From NCBI RefSeq assembly GCF_023218075.1, contig NZ_JALPTB010000005.1, positions 1 to 64,000 of the forward strand: a DNA stretch of 64,000 bases, written 5' to 3'. The translations under genes were made by a program, and so were the position numbers. Below, piece after piece: positions 51,945 through 60,894 of the stretch (its first letter is position 1; each line of letters starts with the position of its first letter). The DNA is from Rhodococcus sp. HM1 (lineage in GTDB: Bacteria > Actinomycetota > Actinomycetes > Mycobacteriales > Mycobacteriaceae). The notes beneath the pieces were generated by a model that saw only the letters and a program-made list of their open reading frames with translations, made no database searches and was not told the DNA's origin.

Positions 51945-53495
51945 TCAGCCCACTTCGGTCCAATACTGTTCGCGCAGCAGTCTCTTGTGCAGTTTGCCGC
52001 TCGGGTCGCGGGGCAGTGAATCGACGAAGTCGACCCTGCGGGGGCACTTGTAGGACGCCAGTTCCGATCGGCAGTAGGCGATGAGTTCCGCCTCGAGGTC
52101 CGCCGAGGCGCAGGCAGGTTCCACGAGCTGGACGACCGCCCGGACCGACTCCCCCATCTCGTCGTCGGGCACACCGATGACAGCGACGTCCGCGACGGCG
52201 GGATGCCCGGACAGGACGTTCTCCGCCTCCTGTGGGTAGATGTTGACGCCGCCCGAGATGATCATGAACGCCAGCCGGTCGGTCAGGTACAGGTAGCCGT
52301 CCTCGTCGAGATAGCCCATGTCGCCGAGGGTTCTCCAGCCCTTGGCGTTCGCGGCCGCGGCCGTCTTGGCCGGGTCGTTGTGGTACTCGAAGGGGCGACC
52401 ACCCGCGAAGTACACGACGCCGACCTTCCCCCGGGGCACTTCCTCGCCGTCCTCTCCGACGATGTGGCATTCCTGCATCGGACGGCCGACCGAACCGGGA
52501 TGCGCCAGCCACTCCTGCGGCGTGATGGAGGCGGTGCCGATGTCCTCGGTGCCGGAATAGTATTCGTGGATGATCGGGCCCCACCAGCTCATCATCTCCC
52601 GTTTCACCGGGACCGGGCACGGCGCGGCACCGTGGATGACCTCGCGCAGACTCGACAGATCGTAGCGTCGCCGCACCTCCTCCGGCAGACGCAACATACG
52701 CACGAACATCGTCGGCACGAACTGGGCGTCGGTCACGCCGTGCCGCTCGATCAACTGCAGGCACAGCTTGGCATCGAAGGACTCCATGACCACGACCGTG
52801 GCACCGAGCCGCTGCCACGACATCGAGAACACCAGCGGGGAACCGTGATACAGGGGTGCCGGCGACAGGTAGACGGCGTCGTCGAGCGCGCCGCGCATCT
52901 CCAGGCCCTTCGCAATGAGCACCGGAGGCGCGGCGGGATCCCCGAACGGCACGGCGACGAGCGGCTTACGAACACCCTTGGGCTGTCCGGTGGTTCCGGA
53001 CGAGTACAGCATCTCGCGGCCCTCGCGTGCCTGGTCCTCCGGCATCGGTTCGCTCGCGGCCAGCACGTCGTCGTACCGTTCGAATCCGTCGACATCACCG
53101 GACGCACTGATGCGCACGGTGATTCGGGACAGATCGAGACCTGCGACGACGTCGGCCATCGCCGCACTCGTCACGAGCGCGACGGCGCCGCAGTCGTCGA
53201 GGATGTACTGCACCTCCGCCGACCGCAGATGCTTGTTGATCGCGGTGTAGTACAGACCCGATCGCTGCGCCGCCCACGTCACCTCGAGGTACGCGCGGTT
53301 GTTCTCCATGAGAATCGCGATCTGGTCGCCCTCGCCGATACCCCGGTCTCTCAGCGCCTGCGCCAGGCGCGCGGACCGGTCGTCGAGCTGCGCGTAGGTC
53401 ACCACCTCACCGCCGGCGCCCATGATGATCGCCGGTTTGTCCGGCGTGCGCCGGGCGTGTTCGGCGGGAGTGGTCAGAACGGCGGGCAGCGCCAC
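51945..53495 (-). CDS. Acyl-CoA ligase (AMP-forming)
   Basis: 516 residues from GTG 53495 (GTGAGGATTCC upstream); an in-frame start at 53528 is less likely. P-loop YSSGTTGQPKGVRKP, adenylation motif IHEYYSGTEDIG, hinge YLDEDGYLYLTDRLAFMIISGG and the C-terminal PRDPSGKLHKRLL Lys are present. Same subfamily as the ligase cut at base 1. Last gene of the minus operon headed by the LuxE-like gene; it may activate the acid released by the aldehyde dehydrogenase of this operon. Confidence 0.93.
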   Translation of the reverse strand: MALPAVLTTPAEHARRTPDKPAIIMGAGGEVVTYAQLDDRSARLAQALRDRGIGEGDQIAILMENNRAYLEVTWAAQRSGLYYTAINKHLRSAEVQYILDDCGAVALVTSAAMADVVAGLDLSRITVRISASGDVDGFERYDDVLAASEPMPEDQAREGREMLYSSGTTGQPKGVRKPLVAVPFGDPAAPPVLIAKGLEMRGALDDAVYLSPAPLYHGSPLVFSMSWQRLGATVVVMESFDAKLCLQLIERHGVTDAQFVPTMFVRMLRLPEEVRRRYDLSSLREVIHGAAPCPVPVKREMMSWWGPIIHEYYSGTEDIGTASITPQEWLAHPGSVGRPMQECHIVGEDGEEVPRGKVGVVYFAGGRPFEYHNDPAKTAAAANAKGWRTLGDMGYLDEDGYLYLTDRLAFMIISGGVNIYPQEAENVLSGHPAVADVAVIGVPDDEMGESVRAVVQLVEPACASADLEAELIAYCRSELASYKCPRRVDFVDSLPRDPSGKLHKRLLREQYWTEVG

Positions 53496-53538
53496 GGAAT
53501 CCTCACTCTCTCGGGATCTTCGGGTCACCTACGAGGTT

Positions 53539-54447
53539 CTACGGACTCTCGAGTCCGTAGGCCTCTTCCAGATAGCGCACGATCTCGGTCTGATCGGCGC
53601 CGGGTTCGAGGGCGTCGGTCGCGTCGTTCCAGATCCGGCCGAGTTCCTCACCGAGACCGATCTTCACGCCCTGTTCGCGCGCGAGATCCAGTGCGATGCC
53701 CACGTCCTTGCGCATGAGTTCCGCGGTGAACCCCGACGCGAACGAGCGTGACAGCACGAACTTCTCGTACTTGGTCTCGGTCGTGTTGTTCCGTCCACTG
53801 CCGGCGTTGATCACCGCGAGCAGCGTCGCCGGGTCGATCCCGAACTTGGCTCCCACCAGCATGGTTTCGGCGGCGGCGACGAGACCGGACGCAGACAGCA
53901 GATTGTTGAGGGACTTGGCGGCGTGCCCGGAGCCGGCCGGGCCCACGACGATCACCTCGCGGGCGGTGGCCTCGAGCAGCGGACGCACCCGTTCCACGGC
54001 CTCGGTGTCGCCGCCGACCATCACCGCGAGGTCGGCTTGTTTCGCTCGCGCGACACCACCGCTGACCGGGGCGTCGACGATCGCGATGCCCTTCTCGGCG
54101 GCTCGTTCGGCCAGGGCCTGGGTGCGGGCCGGCACGCTCGAGCCCATGTCCACGACGATCGACCCGGGACGCAGGTGGCCGAGCAACCCGTCGGGTCCCA
54201 GGAGCACCGTGTCGACGATGTCGCTGGTGGGCAGGCTGAGCATCACGACGTCGCAGTCCGCGAGGTCGGCGAGGCTACCGGCCCGCACGGACGACGGGTT
54301 CTCGGCGGCGAACCGGTCCAGCGCGCCCGGGTTCGCGTCGAACACCCGCAGTCCCGGCACCGCGTTCGAGAAGTTCTGTGCGATGGGTGAACCCATCGCG
54401 CCGAGTCCGACGAATCCGGCCCGGGTGGGTGCCGCGGCGGCGCTCAT
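53539..54447 (-). CDS. 3-Hydroxyisobutyrate dehydrogenase-like NAD(P) oxidoreductase
   Basis: 302 residues. FVGLGAMGSPIAQNF, VDAPVSGGVARAKQADL and the catalytic Lys in GSGHAAKSLNNLLSA; C-terminal helical domain intact. ATG 54447 overlaps the stop of the AhpD-like gene (ATGA). It is the third member of this family in the window, more distant from the 50-51 kb pair. The final codons form a near-perfect palindrome (53539-53560), probably by chance. Confidence 0.92.
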   Translation of the reverse strand: MSAAAAPTRAGFVGLGAMGSPIAQNFSNAVPGLRVFDANPGALDRFAAENPSSVRAGSLADLADCDVVMLSLPTSDIVDTVLLGPDGLLGHLRPGSIVVDMGSSVPARTQALAERAAEKGIAIVDAPVSGGVARAKQADLAVMVGGDTEAVERVRPLLEATAREVIVVGPAGSGHAAKSLNNLLSASGLVAAAETMLVGAKFGIDPATLLAVINAGSGRNNTTETKYEKFVLSRSFASGFTAELMRKDVGIALDLAREQGVKIGLGEELGRIWNDATDALEPGADQTEIVRYLEEAYGLESP

Positions 54448-54884
54448 GCGTCGCCCTCCCCACCGAGGGGCCCGAGTTCGGCGGTCAGCGTGTCCTGGAC
54501 GACACGCATCGCCGCGACACCGGCGGGGCATCCGACGTACGCGGTCGCGTGGACGACGGCTTCGGTGATCTCCTCGCGGGTCAGCCCGTTACCGAGCCCG
54601 GCCCGCACGTGCACCGCGAGTTCGGTGTGCTGGCTCAGCGCGATGAGGATGCCGAGGTTGAGCAGGGACCGGCTGCGACGGTCGAGACCCGGTCGCGTCC
54701 ACACCGATCCCCACACGGATTCGGTGACGTAGTGCTGCAACGCTTCACCGTCGGTGCCGATGCCCCGTTCGAGTGCCGCGTCGACATAGGCGTCGCCGAG
54801 CACTTCCCTGCGGACGGCCAGTCCCGCGCCGAAGAGCGCCGTGTGCGCGTCCTCGACCGTCGATGCCGTGAGTTCGTCTGCCAT
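54444..54884 (-). CDS. Carboxymuconolactone decarboxylase/AhpD-like protein
   Basis: 146 residues. RPGLDRRSRSLLNLGILIALSQHTELAVHVRAGLGNGLTREEITE is the typical CMD core with the conserved His of the SQHTEL and AVHVRA region. The CxxC of peroxidase-type AhpD is missing (only VGCPAG near residue 121). It may be a true gamma-carboxymuconolactone decarboxylase or one of the many uncharacterised CMD-like proteins. Confidence 0.88.
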   Translation of the reverse strand: MADELTASTVEDAHTALFGAGLAVRREVLGDAYVDAALERGIGTDGEALQHYVTESVWGSVWTRPGLDRRSRSLLNLGILIALSQHTELAVHVRAGLGNGLTREEITEAVVHATAYVGCPAGVAAMRVVQDTLTAELGPLGGEGDA

Positions 54885-54898
54885 TTCGGATGTTCCCT

Positions 54899-56338
54899 TC
54901 ACGCCGACGGTCCGGCGGAATCGAGCTTGATGGTCACGCATTTGACCTGGCTGTAGTGGTGCAGCGCCTCGACGCCCTTCTCGCGGCCATATCCGCTGTG
55001 CTTCCAGCCGCCGAAGGGGGTTTGCACCGATCCGGTGGACCACGTGTTCACGAATACCTGCCCGGCACACAATTGTTCGCTGACGGTGACGGCGCGGCTC
55101 ACGTCGCGGGTCCAGAGTCCCGCGACGAGCCCGTACTCCGAGTCGTTCGCGATCGTTATCGCCTCGTCGTCGGTGTCGAACGGGATGGCGACGAGGACCG
55201 GGCCGAAGATCTCCTCGCGGGCGATGCGCGCCTGGTTGCTGACCCCGGTGTAGACGGTGGGTTCGACGTAGAAGCCGCCGGTCTCGGCGGCGAGTGCCGC
55301 GACCGCACCGCCCGTGACCGCCCGGGCGCCTTCCGATTCGGCGATCTTGAAATATTCCTGGACGCGCTCGAACTGGGCGCGCGTGACGAGCGGTCCCATG
55401 TCCTCGCCGATCCTGATCGCGGAGGCGCGTTCGGCGACCGCGTCGAGGACCCGGTCGAAGACCGACCGGTGCACGAGCAGCCGGGTACCCGACGAACACA
55501 CCTGCCCGGCGTTCGACGTGAACGCCTGCACCGCACCGGCGACCGCGGCGTCGAGATCCGCGTCCGCGAACACGATGTTCGCGGACTTGCCGCCCAGTTC
55601 GAGGGTGAGCGGGATGATCCGGTCCGCGGCGATCGCACCGATGGCCCGTCCGGTGCGGACCGATCCGGTGAACGCGACCTTCGCGACCGAGGGGTGTTCG
55701 ACGAGCGCGGCACCTGTGACGTCGCCGGTGCCGAGCACGACGTTGAACACCCCGTCCGGGAACCCGACCTCGGTCCCGAGTTGCGCGAGCCGCACCGACG
55801 ACGAGGACGTGAACTCGGACGGCTTGACGACCACGGTGTTCCCGGCGGCGAGCGCGGGCGCAACCGCCCGGCACGCCTGGTTGAGCGGCAGGTTCCACGG
55901 GGTGACGATCCCGACGACCCCGAACGGTTCACGCCGCGTGTAGACGTGCTGGTCGGGTTCGACGTCGAGGATCTCCCCGGCCGGTCCACCGGTGAGCCCG
56001 CCGTAGAACTCGAAGTACTGCGCCGAGTTCTCCACCTCGGCGAGCGCGACCTTCTCGGGTTTACCGGTCTCACCGATCTCGAGGGCCGCCAACGTCTTCG
56101 CATCCGCACGCATCACCCGCGCCAGTTCGGCGAACAATCTGCCCCGGGCGAGTGCACCGGTGCGGCGCCATCCGGGCGCGGCGCCTTCGGCGGCGCTGAC
56201 GGCCGCGTCGACGTCGGCGCCGGTGCCGCGGGCGATGCGGTGCGTGACGCGCCCGGTCGTCGGGTCGGTGACCGGCAGGGTGTCACCGGTCGACGCCGCG
56301 GCCGGTGCCCCGGCGATCCAGTGGTCGAGTGTGTCCAT
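54899..56338 (-). CDS. Aldehyde dehydrogenase
   Basis: 479 residues from ATG 56338. Catalytic Cys in TSNAGQVCSSGTRLL, Glu in TLELGGKSANIV, cofactor loop FTGSVRTGRAIG and proline-rich PWNLPLNQA are present. It oxidises an aldehyde to an acid. Its operon also contains LuxC/LuxE-like reductase genes that would make aldehydes from acids, an odd pairing. It may act on a different aldehyde, such as a semialdehyde after ring opening. Confidence 0.94.
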   Translation of the reverse strand: MDTLDHWIAGAPAAASTGDTLPVTDPTTGRVTHRIARGTGADVDAAVSAAEGAAPGWRRTGALARGRLFAELARVMRADAKTLAALEIGETGKPEKVALAEVENSAQYFEFYGGLTGGPAGEILDVEPDQHVYTRREPFGVVGIVTPWNLPLNQACRAVAPALAAGNTVVVKPSEFTSSSSVRLAQLGTEVGFPDGVFNVVLGTGDVTGAALVEHPSVAKVAFTGSVRTGRAIGAIAADRIIPLTLELGGKSANIVFADADLDAAVAGAVQAFTSNAGQVCSSGTRLLVHRSVFDRVLDAVAERASAIRIGEDMGPLVTRAQFERVQEYFKIAESEGARAVTGGAVAALAAETGGFYVEPTVYTGVSNQARIAREEIFGPVLVAIPFDTDDEAITIANDSEYGLVAGLWTRDVSRAVTVSEQLCAGQVFVNTWSTGSVQTPFGGWKHSGYGREKGVEALHHYSQVKCVTIKLDSAGPSA

Positions 56339-56361
56339 CGAGCTCACAGCCCTTCGTGACG

Positions 56362-57396
56362 TCAGGTTCGGAGCCGCGCGGGTCCCGGGGTTGCCGGGGT
56401 GTCGCGCGGGGCGACCGGCGGGGGCAGAGTGCGCCTCTCGTACAGGCCGTCCAGGAAGTCGTGGGGGTAGCCTAGACGGATCCGGGTGGCGTCGTCGAGA
56501 CGGGTGAGATGGTCGTCCTCGAGATCGACGGCGAGCGCTCCGATGTTGTCCCGCAACTGTTCCACGGTGCGTGCCCCGATCGACGGGAGCAGTCCGCGGC
56601 TGCGCACCCAGGCGATTGCGACGCGTGCCGGGGTGGTGCCCAGTTCCGCGGCGATCTCCCGTGCCGTGTCGCGGGCGCGGCGCACGACCGGCGCGAGCTT
56701 CTCCTCCCGTTCGGGAGTGAGTTCCCGGGCGAGCAGTCCCCGCGCGAGAGGGCTCCACGCACACATCGCGAGGTCGTGGGACTGCGCCATGGGGAGCAGT
56801 TCCCGTTCGGCTGTCCTTGTGACGAGGGAGTATTCGACCTGCAGGGCGCAGAACGAGGTCCACCCGCGCAGCTCCGCGATCGCTGCGGACCGCGCGACCA
56901 CCCATGCCGGCGTGTTGGTCACCCCGATCGCGAGAACCTTGCCGGAACGCACCAGATCATCGAGCGCGCGCAGTGTCTCGTCGACGGGGGTGAACCGGTC
57001 CCACGCGTGCACCCACAGCAGGTCGATGTAGTCGGTGCCGAGTCGCCGCAGGCTGGTCTCGACGCTGCGGCGCAGGCTCTTCCGATGGTTGCCACCGGAG
57101 TTCGGGTCGTCCGGATCCGTGCACAGCGTGTATTTCGTACTCAGGACGACGGAGTCGCGCTCCCCGGCGACGAGCCGACCGAGGATCTCCTCGCTCGCTC
57201 CGTCGGTGTAGTTGTTCGCGGTGTCGACGAAGTTCCCGCCGGCCTCCCGGTATTCCCGGTAGACCGCGCGGGAGGTCTCCTCGTCGGCACCGAAACCCCA
57301 GTCGGTTCCGAAGGTCATCGCGCCCAGGCAGAATTCGCTCACGCGGATTCCGGATCGGCCCAGGACCCGCAACGCCATAGGCTTGGGTTCAAGCAT
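56362..57396 (-). CDS. Aldo/keto reductase
   Basis: 344 residues. The catalytic tetrad is visible: Asp in NFVDTANNYTDG, Tyr in the same segment, Lys in VVLSTKYTL, and His in DLLWVHAWDRF. The C-terminal NADPH-binding part (SIGARTVEQLRDNIGAL) is intact. Start ATG 57396 overlaps the LuxC-like stop by eight bases; MALRVLGRSG at 57378 is an alternative. It could reduce the aldehyde made by the LuxC-like enzyme to an alcohol. Confidence 0.93.
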   Translation of the reverse strand: MLEPKPMALRVLGRSGIRVSEFCLGAMTFGTDWGFGADEETSRAVYREYREAGGNFVDTANNYTDGASEEILGRLVAGERDSVVLSTKYTLCTDPDDPNSGGNHRKSLRRSVETSLRRLGTDYIDLLWVHAWDRFTPVDETLRALDDLVRSGKVLAIGVTNTPAWVVARSAAIAELRGWTSFCALQVEYSLVTRTAERELLPMAQSHDLAMCAWSPLARGLLARELTPEREEKLAPVVRRARDTAREIAAELGTTPARVAIAWVRSRGLLPSIGARTVEQLRDNIGALAVDLEDDHLTRLDDATRIRLGYPHDFLDGLYERRTLPPPVAPRDTPATPGPARLRT

Positions 57397-58798
57397 CGTC
57401 GTCCACCACCCAGTTCACGAAGCGGTGCAGCGGGTACATGCCGTCGTGGGGGCTGCCCATGCTGCCGGTGAGTGCGCTGCCGAGGCGGACGATGCGCTGG
57501 ACGCCGGCTGTGGCGAGCAGGTCGCGCACCTCGGTCTTGCGGTGGGCCGGGTAGACGCCGACCGTCTGGGTGGCGACCGTCGCATAGGATGCGGCGTCGC
57601 GCATGTCCTGGACCGGAATGACGTTGACGGTCTTGTTCGTCGGGTGGAAGTCCACCATTTCCGGCGAGCGGACCACGAGTCCGCTGCCGTCGAACGTGCC
57701 CCACACGCGGTAGTCCGGTTCGAGGAATCGCATTCCCTCGACCGCGTCCCGGATCTCCGCGTTGGGTTTCGGACCGACGGCTTCCGCGAAATCGCGGTCC
57801 ACACCGAGCCGCTCGTGCAGCAGGGCGCAGAAGCGGTCCGTCTGTTCGACGTCGCCCTCGACGCAGATGTGCCGGGCCGCGAGGCACGCGTCCTGGTTGA
57901 AGATCGTGGCGTCGCGGGCCGCCAGTTCGGCGACCTCGCGCAGCGTCTCGTCGGATTCGAAGGCCTCGCGGCCGACGATCGACATCGACACCTTGGGGTC
58001 GAACGAGATCAGCTGGAATCCCGGTCCCGCGTACTTGGCGGCGTTCTCGATCGCGGAACCGCCACCCCAGGCGACGAGTTTGTCGAAGTACTGGGAGCGG
58101 TAGAGGATGTTCTCGACCTTCTCGTCGCCGCCGCGCCAGTACACCGCCGACATCGACCGCAGCACCGGATGGCCGGGCGCGATGTCGGCCATGGTGCGGA
58201 GCACGGCGACGGTGGTGAACGGGTCGGCCGAGGGCATCTTGAACAGGTTGACGCCCTTGGTCAGTGCGGCATCGGCGATGGTGGTCATCGCGGCGCTCGG
58301 CGAGTTGCCGGCCATCATGTGGACCAGTCGCGGCGGGAACGCCCGCACCCGGCTGACGTTGCCGTTCGGGTCGGTGCGTTCGGACCAGCCGTCGAGGACG
58401 TCGAGGCTGCCGAAGGTGCGCTCGAGCCGGTATTCGAGTGCCTGCCTCGTCAGGAACTGACCCGGACGCGCGAAGGTGTTCTCGATGATGCGCCGCGGAA
58501 GCGCACTGACCTGCACGGTCATCTCGAGTGATTCCTGCAGGTATTCGTTCTTGTCGAGGGTCAGGTACTGCGCGGTTTCGACGAGGAAGTCGATGATCTC
58601 CGAGATCGGGACGTCGAACGCGGGGCCGATCTCCGATCGCGGGGCGAACAGGCCGTTGTATTCGAGTTTCGGTGTCACGAACGGAACACCGAAGTCGCGG
58701 GAGAGGTATTCGCTGTCCTCGCCCCAGACGAGTTCGCCCCGGACGAAGTGGGGCACCCGGATCTTGGACGTGGCAGGCGCGGAAGTGGTTGCGGTCAT
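57389..58798 (-). CDS. LuxC-like acyl-CoA/fatty-acid reductase
   Basis: 469 residues. It belongs to the LuxC acyl-CoA reductase family (ALDH superfamily): AFPPRLVHMMAGNSPSAAMTTIADAALTKGVNLFKMPSADPF is the cofactor-binding region and IFNQDACLAARHI carries a Cys in the place expected of the acyl acceptor. It reduces an enzyme-bound or CoA-bound acyl group to an aldehyde with NADPH. Directly follows the LuxE-like gene, as in lux operons, but no luciferase (luxAB) or luxD gene is seen. Confidence 0.85.
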   Translation of the reverse strand: MTATTSAPATSKIRVPHFVRGELVWGEDSEYLSRDFGVPFVTPKLEYNGLFAPRSEIGPAFDVPISEIIDFLVETAQYLTLDKNEYLQESLEMTVQVSALPRRIIENTFARPGQFLTRQALEYRLERTFGSLDVLDGWSERTDPNGNVSRVRAFPPRLVHMMAGNSPSAAMTTIADAALTKGVNLFKMPSADPFTTVAVLRTMADIAPGHPVLRSMSAVYWRGGDEKVENILYRSQYFDKLVAWGGGSAIENAAKYAGPGFQLISFDPKVSMSIVGREAFESDETLREVAELAARDATIFNQDACLAARHICVEGDVEQTDRFCALLHERLGVDRDFAEAVGPKPNAEIRDAVEGMRFLEPDYRVWGTFDGSGLVVRSPEMVDFHPTNKTVNVIPVQDMRDAASYATVATQTVGVYPAHRKTEVRDLLATAGVQRIVRLGSALTGSMGSPHDGMYPLHRFVNWVVDDDA

Positions 58799-58805
58799 GG
58801 TCGTC

Positions 58806-60101
58806 TCATTCCTCGATGAACCCGCGGACGTAGGCGTCCATGGTGCCGGCGCACGTGATCTTGTCGTCGTCGCCGAGGTCCGTGAAGCGGGCGATGTCGT
58901 GCTGGACGGTCGGGCCGCTGCGTCCGCACGGGCAGTCGCGGAGGTCGACGGTGATGCGGTCACCGGAGATCGTTCCGCCCCAGCGTCCGTCGACCGTCGT
59001 GTCGAAGAATGCGGCGCGACCGGTGACGGTGTCGCCGTCCGGTTCGGCGAGCTTCGTGCCGTCCTTGTCGAGCACGAACAGAACGATCTCGTCGGGTACG
59101 TGGTAGCGCCCGCCGAGGCACCGCGGCATGCGGAGGTTGAGTTCCTGCATCGAGTAGTAGTGGAAGAAGCGTTCCGGGGCGATGTTCAGCATCCGGAAGA
59201 TCTGTTCCTGGTAGTCGTCGGGCAGGGTGTTGCCCTTGAGTCCGCCGCCGACGGTCAGCGCGTTCGCCCCGGTGATGTCGCCGTCCCGGGCGCCCTTCTC
59301 CCGCAGGATCTCGACGAGCCGGAACAGCTGGGTGAACTGGGAGTTGAAGAAGACTCGCTCGTCGGGACGGGCCAGGATGTGGTCGGCCCAGTGGTGCAAC
59401 CGGCGTTCCTGTTCCGCTGCGCGCGCCTGTGCCTCGGCCTCGAACGCGGCGATCTCGTCGGGTGCGGCGGTGCCGTCCGCCATGGCCCGGCGCATCGCCT
59501 GCAGCCGTGCCATGTAGCGGTGATGGCCGGTCGGCGGGGTGCCCTCGAACAGGGGGATGCCGTCGGGCCGGCGGTACTTGTCGAGGATCATGTCGCGCAT
59601 CGCGACGTGCGCGCTCTGACCGGTGTCGGGGCCGACGGGGATGACGTGCCAGGTCCGCTCCGGCGGCAGTCCCATCTCGGTCAGGCCGTCGATCATGTTC
59701 TGCATGTTGGCTTCACGGTCACGCCGGGACTTGTTGAGGAACGATCCTTTTCCGCTGGTGCCGCTCGAGCTGGACACGAGGTGGCCGGCGGCTTCGAGTG
59801 CCTCGATCCAGCCGTCCACGTCCGTGACGCCCGAGACGTCGACGTCGGTGACCCGGTGGGCCGACACGGAGTCGAGCCACCGATTCATGGTGGCCCACTG
59901 TCCTTTCGCGATCAGGGATTCCGGGTAGCTCTTGTACGTCGTGTGGGGGAAGAGCAGCGGGACCATGTCCTCACGGGAGGTGATCTGCGTGATGCCCTCC
60001 GCCTCGGCGCGCTGCGCCAGCAACGGGACCTGCTGCTTGCGCTGCTGGAAATGGGAATCGAGCGTGGCGATGACGTCCCGCTGCATGGTCGTCTCGGACA
60101 T
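58806..60101 (-). CDS. LuxE-like acyl-protein synthetase/AMP ligase
   Basis: 431 residues. It resembles LuxE/phenylacetate-CoA-ligase-type adenylating enzymes: nucleotide loop HLVSSSSGTSGKGSFLNKS at about 110-128, the MDAYVRG C-terminal end, and a Cys-containing DLRDCPCGRSGP segment typical of that superfamily. Bacterial LuxE activates a fatty acid and passes it to LuxC (family knowledge). First gene of the minus operon; divergent from a TetR gene over a long palindrome. Confidence 0.82.
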   Translation of the reverse strand: MSETTMQRDVIATLDSHFQQRKQQVPLLAQRAEAEGITQITSREDMVPLLFPHTTYKSYPESLIAKGQWATMNRWLDSVSAHRVTDVDVSGVTDVDGWIEALEAAGHLVSSSSGTSGKGSFLNKSRRDREANMQNMIDGLTEMGLPPERTWHVIPVGPDTGQSAHVAMRDMILDKYRRPDGIPLFEGTPPTGHHRYMARLQAMRRAMADGTAAPDEIAAFEAEAQARAAEQERRLHHWADHILARPDERVFFNSQFTQLFRLVEILREKGARDGDITGANALTVGGGLKGNTLPDDYQEQIFRMLNIAPERFFHYYSMQELNLRMPRCLGGRYHVPDEIVLFVLDKDGTKLAEPDGDTVTGRAAFFDTTVDGRWGGTISGDRITVDLRDCPCGRSGPTVQHDIARFTDLGDDDKITCAGTMDAYVRGFIEE

Positions 60102-60134
60102 GTGGGCCTCCGGCCGTTGGGGGATTCGCTGCGG

Positions 60135-60158
60135 TAACTTTACCCGCCGGTCAAGTTA
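60135..60158. promoter_or_regulatory. 24-bp near-perfect palindrome between the LuxE-like and TetR genes
   Basis: Nine-base arms TAACTTTAC and GTCAAGTTA around six bases (CCGCCG), with one arm mismatch. It lies 34 bases before the LuxE-like ATG and just before the first possible TetR start. This is the position and size of a TetR-family autoregulatory operator. Confidence 0.7.
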
Positions 60159-60195
60159 AATGTCCATAGCGGAATCGCCTGGCACACTTCGTTTC

Positions 60196-60870
60196 ATGAC
60201 ATCGCAGAAGCCCGACGGTTCCGCCGCACCACGACGCGGCGGGCGCCCCACCCGAGAGCAGGCATCCCAGCTCGACCAGGCCGTCCGCGAAGCGGCGCTG
60301 AAGCTGTTCCTCGAACACGGCTACGAGGGCACGTCCATGAACGCCATCGCCGCCGAGGCCGGCACCACCAAGCCGACACTGTACGCCCGGTTCCCTACCA
60401 AGGAGGACGTCTTCCGGTCCGTACTCGGATGGGCGATCCAGCGGCCGAACTGGCCCGTCCCCGAACCGGAAGACCCGGACCTGGACGACCTTCCGGGCGC
60501 GCTGACCGCGATCGCCCAGGCTGCGCTGCGCCGCGCGCTCGATCCCTCGATGATCAAGCTCGAGCAGATCGCCATCGCGCACGCGTCGCGCTATCCCGAC
60601 CTCGCCCGGCGCACGTACGGCACGGGATTCTGGCCGCGCCGGCAACTCGTCGCCGACCTGCTGCGACGGCATGCCGCGACCGGCGCGATCCAGGCCGACG
60701 ATCCGGACGTGCTCGCCGAGCACTTCCTCGGCATGGCGACCGGTGCGCCCTCCCGGCTCGCCTCGTTCGGCATTCTCCGCAGCGAGGAGGAACAGGAACG
60801 GCACACGGCGATGGCCGTGGAGATCTTCCTTCGCAGCCTGCGGCCGGACGCACCCTCCGATCCCGAGTAG
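60196..60870 (+). CDS. TetR-family regulator of the LuxCE-type operon
   Basis: 224 residues from ATG 60196; ATG 60160 would add 12 codons but touches the operator. Neither has a good ribosome site, so a leaderless transcript is possible. Helix-turn-helix TSMNAIAAEAGTTKPTLYARFPTKEDVF, then an all-helical ligand domain. The N terminus has a Pro/Gly/Arg tail (RRGGRPTREQ). Divergent from the LuxE-like gene across the 24-bp palindrome, so most likely its repressor. Confidence 0.88.
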   Translation: MTSQKPDGSAAPRRGGRPTREQASQLDQAVREAALKLFLEHGYEGTSMNAIAAEAGTTKPTLYARFPTKEDVFRSVLGWAIQRPNWPVPEPEDPDLDDLPGALTAIAQAALRRALDPSMIKLEQIAIAHASRYPDLARRTYGTGFWPRRQLVADLLRRHAATGAIQADDPDVLAEHFLGMATGAPSRLASFGILRSEEEQERHTAMAVEIFLRSLRPDAPSDPE

Positions 60871-60894
60871 GTCAGCGTCCGGACACTGTGTAGT

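Noticed and set aside
53539-53560. 22-base palindrome at the end of the 53539 dehydrogenase gene as a terminator or operator
   Set aside because: It is mostly coding, the possible loop is only two bases, and the next gene is close and probably co-transcribed.
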